Shown here in pieces: positions 14,601 to 15,672 of a DNA stretch of 15,672 nucleotides. Within the stretch, counting starts at the first letter, position 1. Each line of letters opens with the position of its first letter. Below the pieces are notes generated by a model that was not told the origin of the DNA, did no database searches, and saw nothing but the letters and a program-made list of their open reading frames with translations. The position numbers were made by a program, and so were the translations under genes. Source of the stretch: Mycobacterium sp. GTDB taxonomy: Bacteria > Actinomycetota > Actinomycetes > Mycobacteriales > Mycobacteriaceae. Location of the stretch: the NCBI GenBank assembly GCA_019246375.1, contig JAFAQO010000006.1, forward strand, positions 1 through 15,672. Reading direction: 5' to 3'.

Positions 14601-14849
14601 CGCCGACAACCTGCCTTCGGGCGCCATCAATACTTGGACCATAGGTCCGACGGACTCGTCAACTGTAAGGCATACGGCATCGGCTGCGGGCAACGTGAAT
14701 ATTTGGTGTTCACCGCATCAGTTCGTAGCCACGGTTGGCGTTCACTCGCACACCTTGACATTTCCCCGCGAAGGTGTCTGCAGGCTGGTAGAAAAAGCGA
14801 GACAACGAGAACCCGAACCGGGCAAGCGGTGCCGGAATGGAGGTGGCCG
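14601..14849. other. Divergent intergenic region between phosphotransferase and lipoprotein genes
   Basis: I see no convincing gene in these 249 bases. They hold an inverted repeat, GGACC (14636-14640) and GGTCC (14644-14648) separated by ATA, near the alternative starts of the minus-strand phosphotransferase. They also hold a perfect TTGACA -35-like hexamer at 14755-14760 on the plus strand, for which I found no convincing -10 at normal spacing. Both promoters presumably lie here. Confidence 0.45.
14839..14843 (+). promoter_or_regulatory. Ribosome binding site of the LpqH-like gene
   Basis: GGAGG lies 6 nt before GTG 14850. It fixes the lipoprotein start and places the signal peptide at the N-terminus, against a longer open frame that begins at 14541. 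Confidence 0.65.
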
Positions 14850-15272
14850 GTGAAAAACCGGTTCATCGCCGCGGCGGTTATTGCTTCGATATTGGCGGCG
14901 GGCGCCTCTGGATGCGCTGCAAAACCGGACAAGGTGCCGCAGCCGACCGCCCGCGTCACCATCAACGGCAGAACCCATACCACGCATGCTGTCTCCTGTT
15001 CTCAAGTCGAGTGGTTGTTGACGGTCAAAATCAGTGCTGCCCCTGCTCGAGTCCAGGCGGTCCTCAAGCTCGATAGTGGTAAGCCCAAGCCTGAGTCGGT
15101 TCATTTCGACAACATCGACGGCTTCAACGGTGTTGCGAATGCCGGTGCGGGCAACGCCGAGGCGGTTTTCAATGGCGGCACCTACACCATCACGGGCACC
15201 GCACAAGGGTCGAATCTGGAGGATCCAAGCAAACAGACAACGGCAGATTTCAGGATCTCAGCGAGCTGCTGA
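14850..15272 (+). CDS. LpqH-family (19 kDa antigen-like) lipoprotein
   Basis: The 140-residue precursor starts with GTG. The signal is VKNRF, a hydrophobic run (about 5-18), and a lipobox ASGC with the lipidated Cys22. The rest resembles the mycobacterial LpqH domain: PTARVTINGRTH, a Cys50 and a final Cys140 likely to form a disulfide, a VHFDNIDGFNG segment, a GNAEAVFNGGTYTITGTAQG segment that matches the family closely, and FRISASC at the end. It should be exported and anchored to the outer face of the plasma membrane or in the cell envelope. Unlike LpqH of M. tuberculosis, it has almost no Thr/Ser/Ala-rich linker after the Cys (AAKPDKVPQPT only), so heavy glycosylation there is unlikely. 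Function beyond surface exposure is unknown for this family member. Confidence 0.88.
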   Translation: MKNRFIAAAVIASILAAGASGCAAKPDKVPQPTARVTINGRTHTTHAVSCSQVEWLLTVKISAAPARVQAVLKLDSGKPKPESVHFDNIDGFNGVANAGAGNAEAVFNGGTYTITGTAQGSNLEDPSKQTTADFRISASC

Positions 15273-15419
15273 ACTGGCGCAGCCACTTCTCGAATTGATT
15301 CGCGAACACTACACAAGACAATCGCCGCTCCGCTTGGCAATCTCCGTCTGTGCCGTTGTCCGCAACACCATAGTCGCGAACTAGCCGTGCCTCGGCTTGC
15401 GTGTAGGCATGCTGAACGC
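15273..15419. other. Short intergenic region before the alpha/beta hydrolase
   Basis: These 147 bases hold no open frame I would call a gene. There is a small palindrome, CGAATTGATTCG, at 15291-15302. No stem with a T-run that would be a clear terminator and no strong ribosome binding site before the next ATG were seen. Confidence 0.4.
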
Positions 15420-15672
15420 ATGGATCAATACCGCCGCGAAAATCTCATCTTCGACGTCATCGACGCGGGACCGGCCGACGGGCCGGTCGTCGTGCTGTTG
15501 CATGGTTTCCCGCAGTTCAATACCAGCTGGAGCGAAGTCATCGCTCGGCTGACCGCAGAGGGATACCGTTGCTTGGCGCCGAATCAGCGAGGCTATGCGC
15601 GTGGTCCCCGCCCGGCGCGCCGTCGCGACTATCGCATACCCGAGCTCGTCGAGGACGTCCGCGCACTGATCG
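15420..15672 (+). CDS. Alpha/beta-fold hydrolase, epoxide-hydrolase-like, 3' partial
   Basis: The frame starts at ATG 15420 and is open to the window end (84 codons). It begins MDQYRRENLIFDVIDAG. Then comes VVVLLHGFPQF, the HGxP oxyanion-hole motif of epoxide hydrolases and haloalkane-dehalogenase-like enzymes. APNQRGYARG follows, the usual strand and loop before the nucleophile region, and then YRIPELVEDVRALI. The nucleophile, acid and His of the triad lie beyond the window, so hydrolase type cannot be decided. Epoxide hydrolase is the best guess from the HGFPQ and NQRGYARGPRP wording. No good ribosome binding site precedes the ATG, so a leaderless transcript is possible. Confidence 0.8.
   Translation, partial: MDQYRRENLIFDVIDAGPADGPVVVLLHGFPQFNTSWSEVIARLTAEGYRCLAPNQRGYARGPRPARRRDYRIPELVEDVRALI

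Noticed and set aside
14541..14849. Long N-terminal extension of the lipoprotein frame
   Set aside because: It would bury the signal peptide and lipobox about 100 residues into the protein. GGAGG before GTG 14850 gives a proper start.
1..15672. CRISPR arrays, tRNA or rRNA genes, insertion sequences, prophage genes
   Set aside because: I found no regularly spaced repeats, no tRNA-like cloverleaf, no transposase or integrase motifs and no terminal inverted repeats on reading both strands.

Overview
The window looks like chromosomal DNA of a high-GC actinobacterium, most likely a nontuberculous Mycobacterium. The evidence is uniformly GC-rich coding with GC-rich third codon positions, frequent GTG starts, tandem FadD/EchA/FadE-type paralogues, an LpqH (19 kDa antigen) family lipoprotein, and a remnant with the N-terminus typical of mycobacterial mycofactocin-type SDRs. 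The species cannot be fixed from this sequence alone.

Layout. (1) Positions 1-6927, plus strand: three crotonase-fold genes (the first cut by the window edge), then three class I adenylate-forming acyl-CoA ligases. From the second crotonase on, each gene overlaps the next (by 4, 1, 11 and 32 nt), so this is one translationally coupled operon. (2) Positions 6924-12008, minus strand: read in transcription order, an SDR dehydrogenase, a thiolase, a single open frame joining a family III (CaiB/BaiF) CoA-transferase to an acyl-CoA dehydrogenase, and a GntR/FCD regulator. These are linked by a 4 nt overlap and two 2 nt gaps. The two operons converge and share 4 nt at their stop codons. (3) Positions 12009-12129: a short AT-rich divergent promoter with a palindrome. 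(4) Positions 12130-13311, plus strand: a second acyl-CoA dehydrogenase. (5) Positions 13312-15672: a 23-codon SDR remnant, an APH-like phosphotransferase (minus), a divergent non-coding stretch, an LpqH-like lipoprotein (plus), and the start of an alpha/beta hydrolase (plus, cut by the window end).

Together, regions 1-4 encode every step type of a beta-oxidation-like pathway: acid activation (three ligases plus a CoA-transferase), alpha,beta-dehydrogenation (two dehydrogenases), hydration or isomerisation (three crotonases), 3-hydroxyacyl oxidation (SDR) and thiolysis (thiolase), with a local regulator. The multiple ligases and non-canonical crotonases suggest a branched, alicyclic, terpenoid or steroid-like carboxylic acid rather than a simple fatty acid. 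The substrate is not readable from the sequence.

The most unusual item is the CoA-transferase/acyl-CoA dehydrogenase fusion. Its linker reads like a translated intergenic ribosome binding site, with a TAG stop one base out of frame. This suggests two genes joined by a small mutation, with the dehydrogenase still able to start internally. Other points of interest are the three crotonases that all lack the classical catalytic glutamate pair, the AT-rich palindrome with a TATGAT box on each strand, and the phosphotransferase next to an acyl-CoA dehydrogenase.
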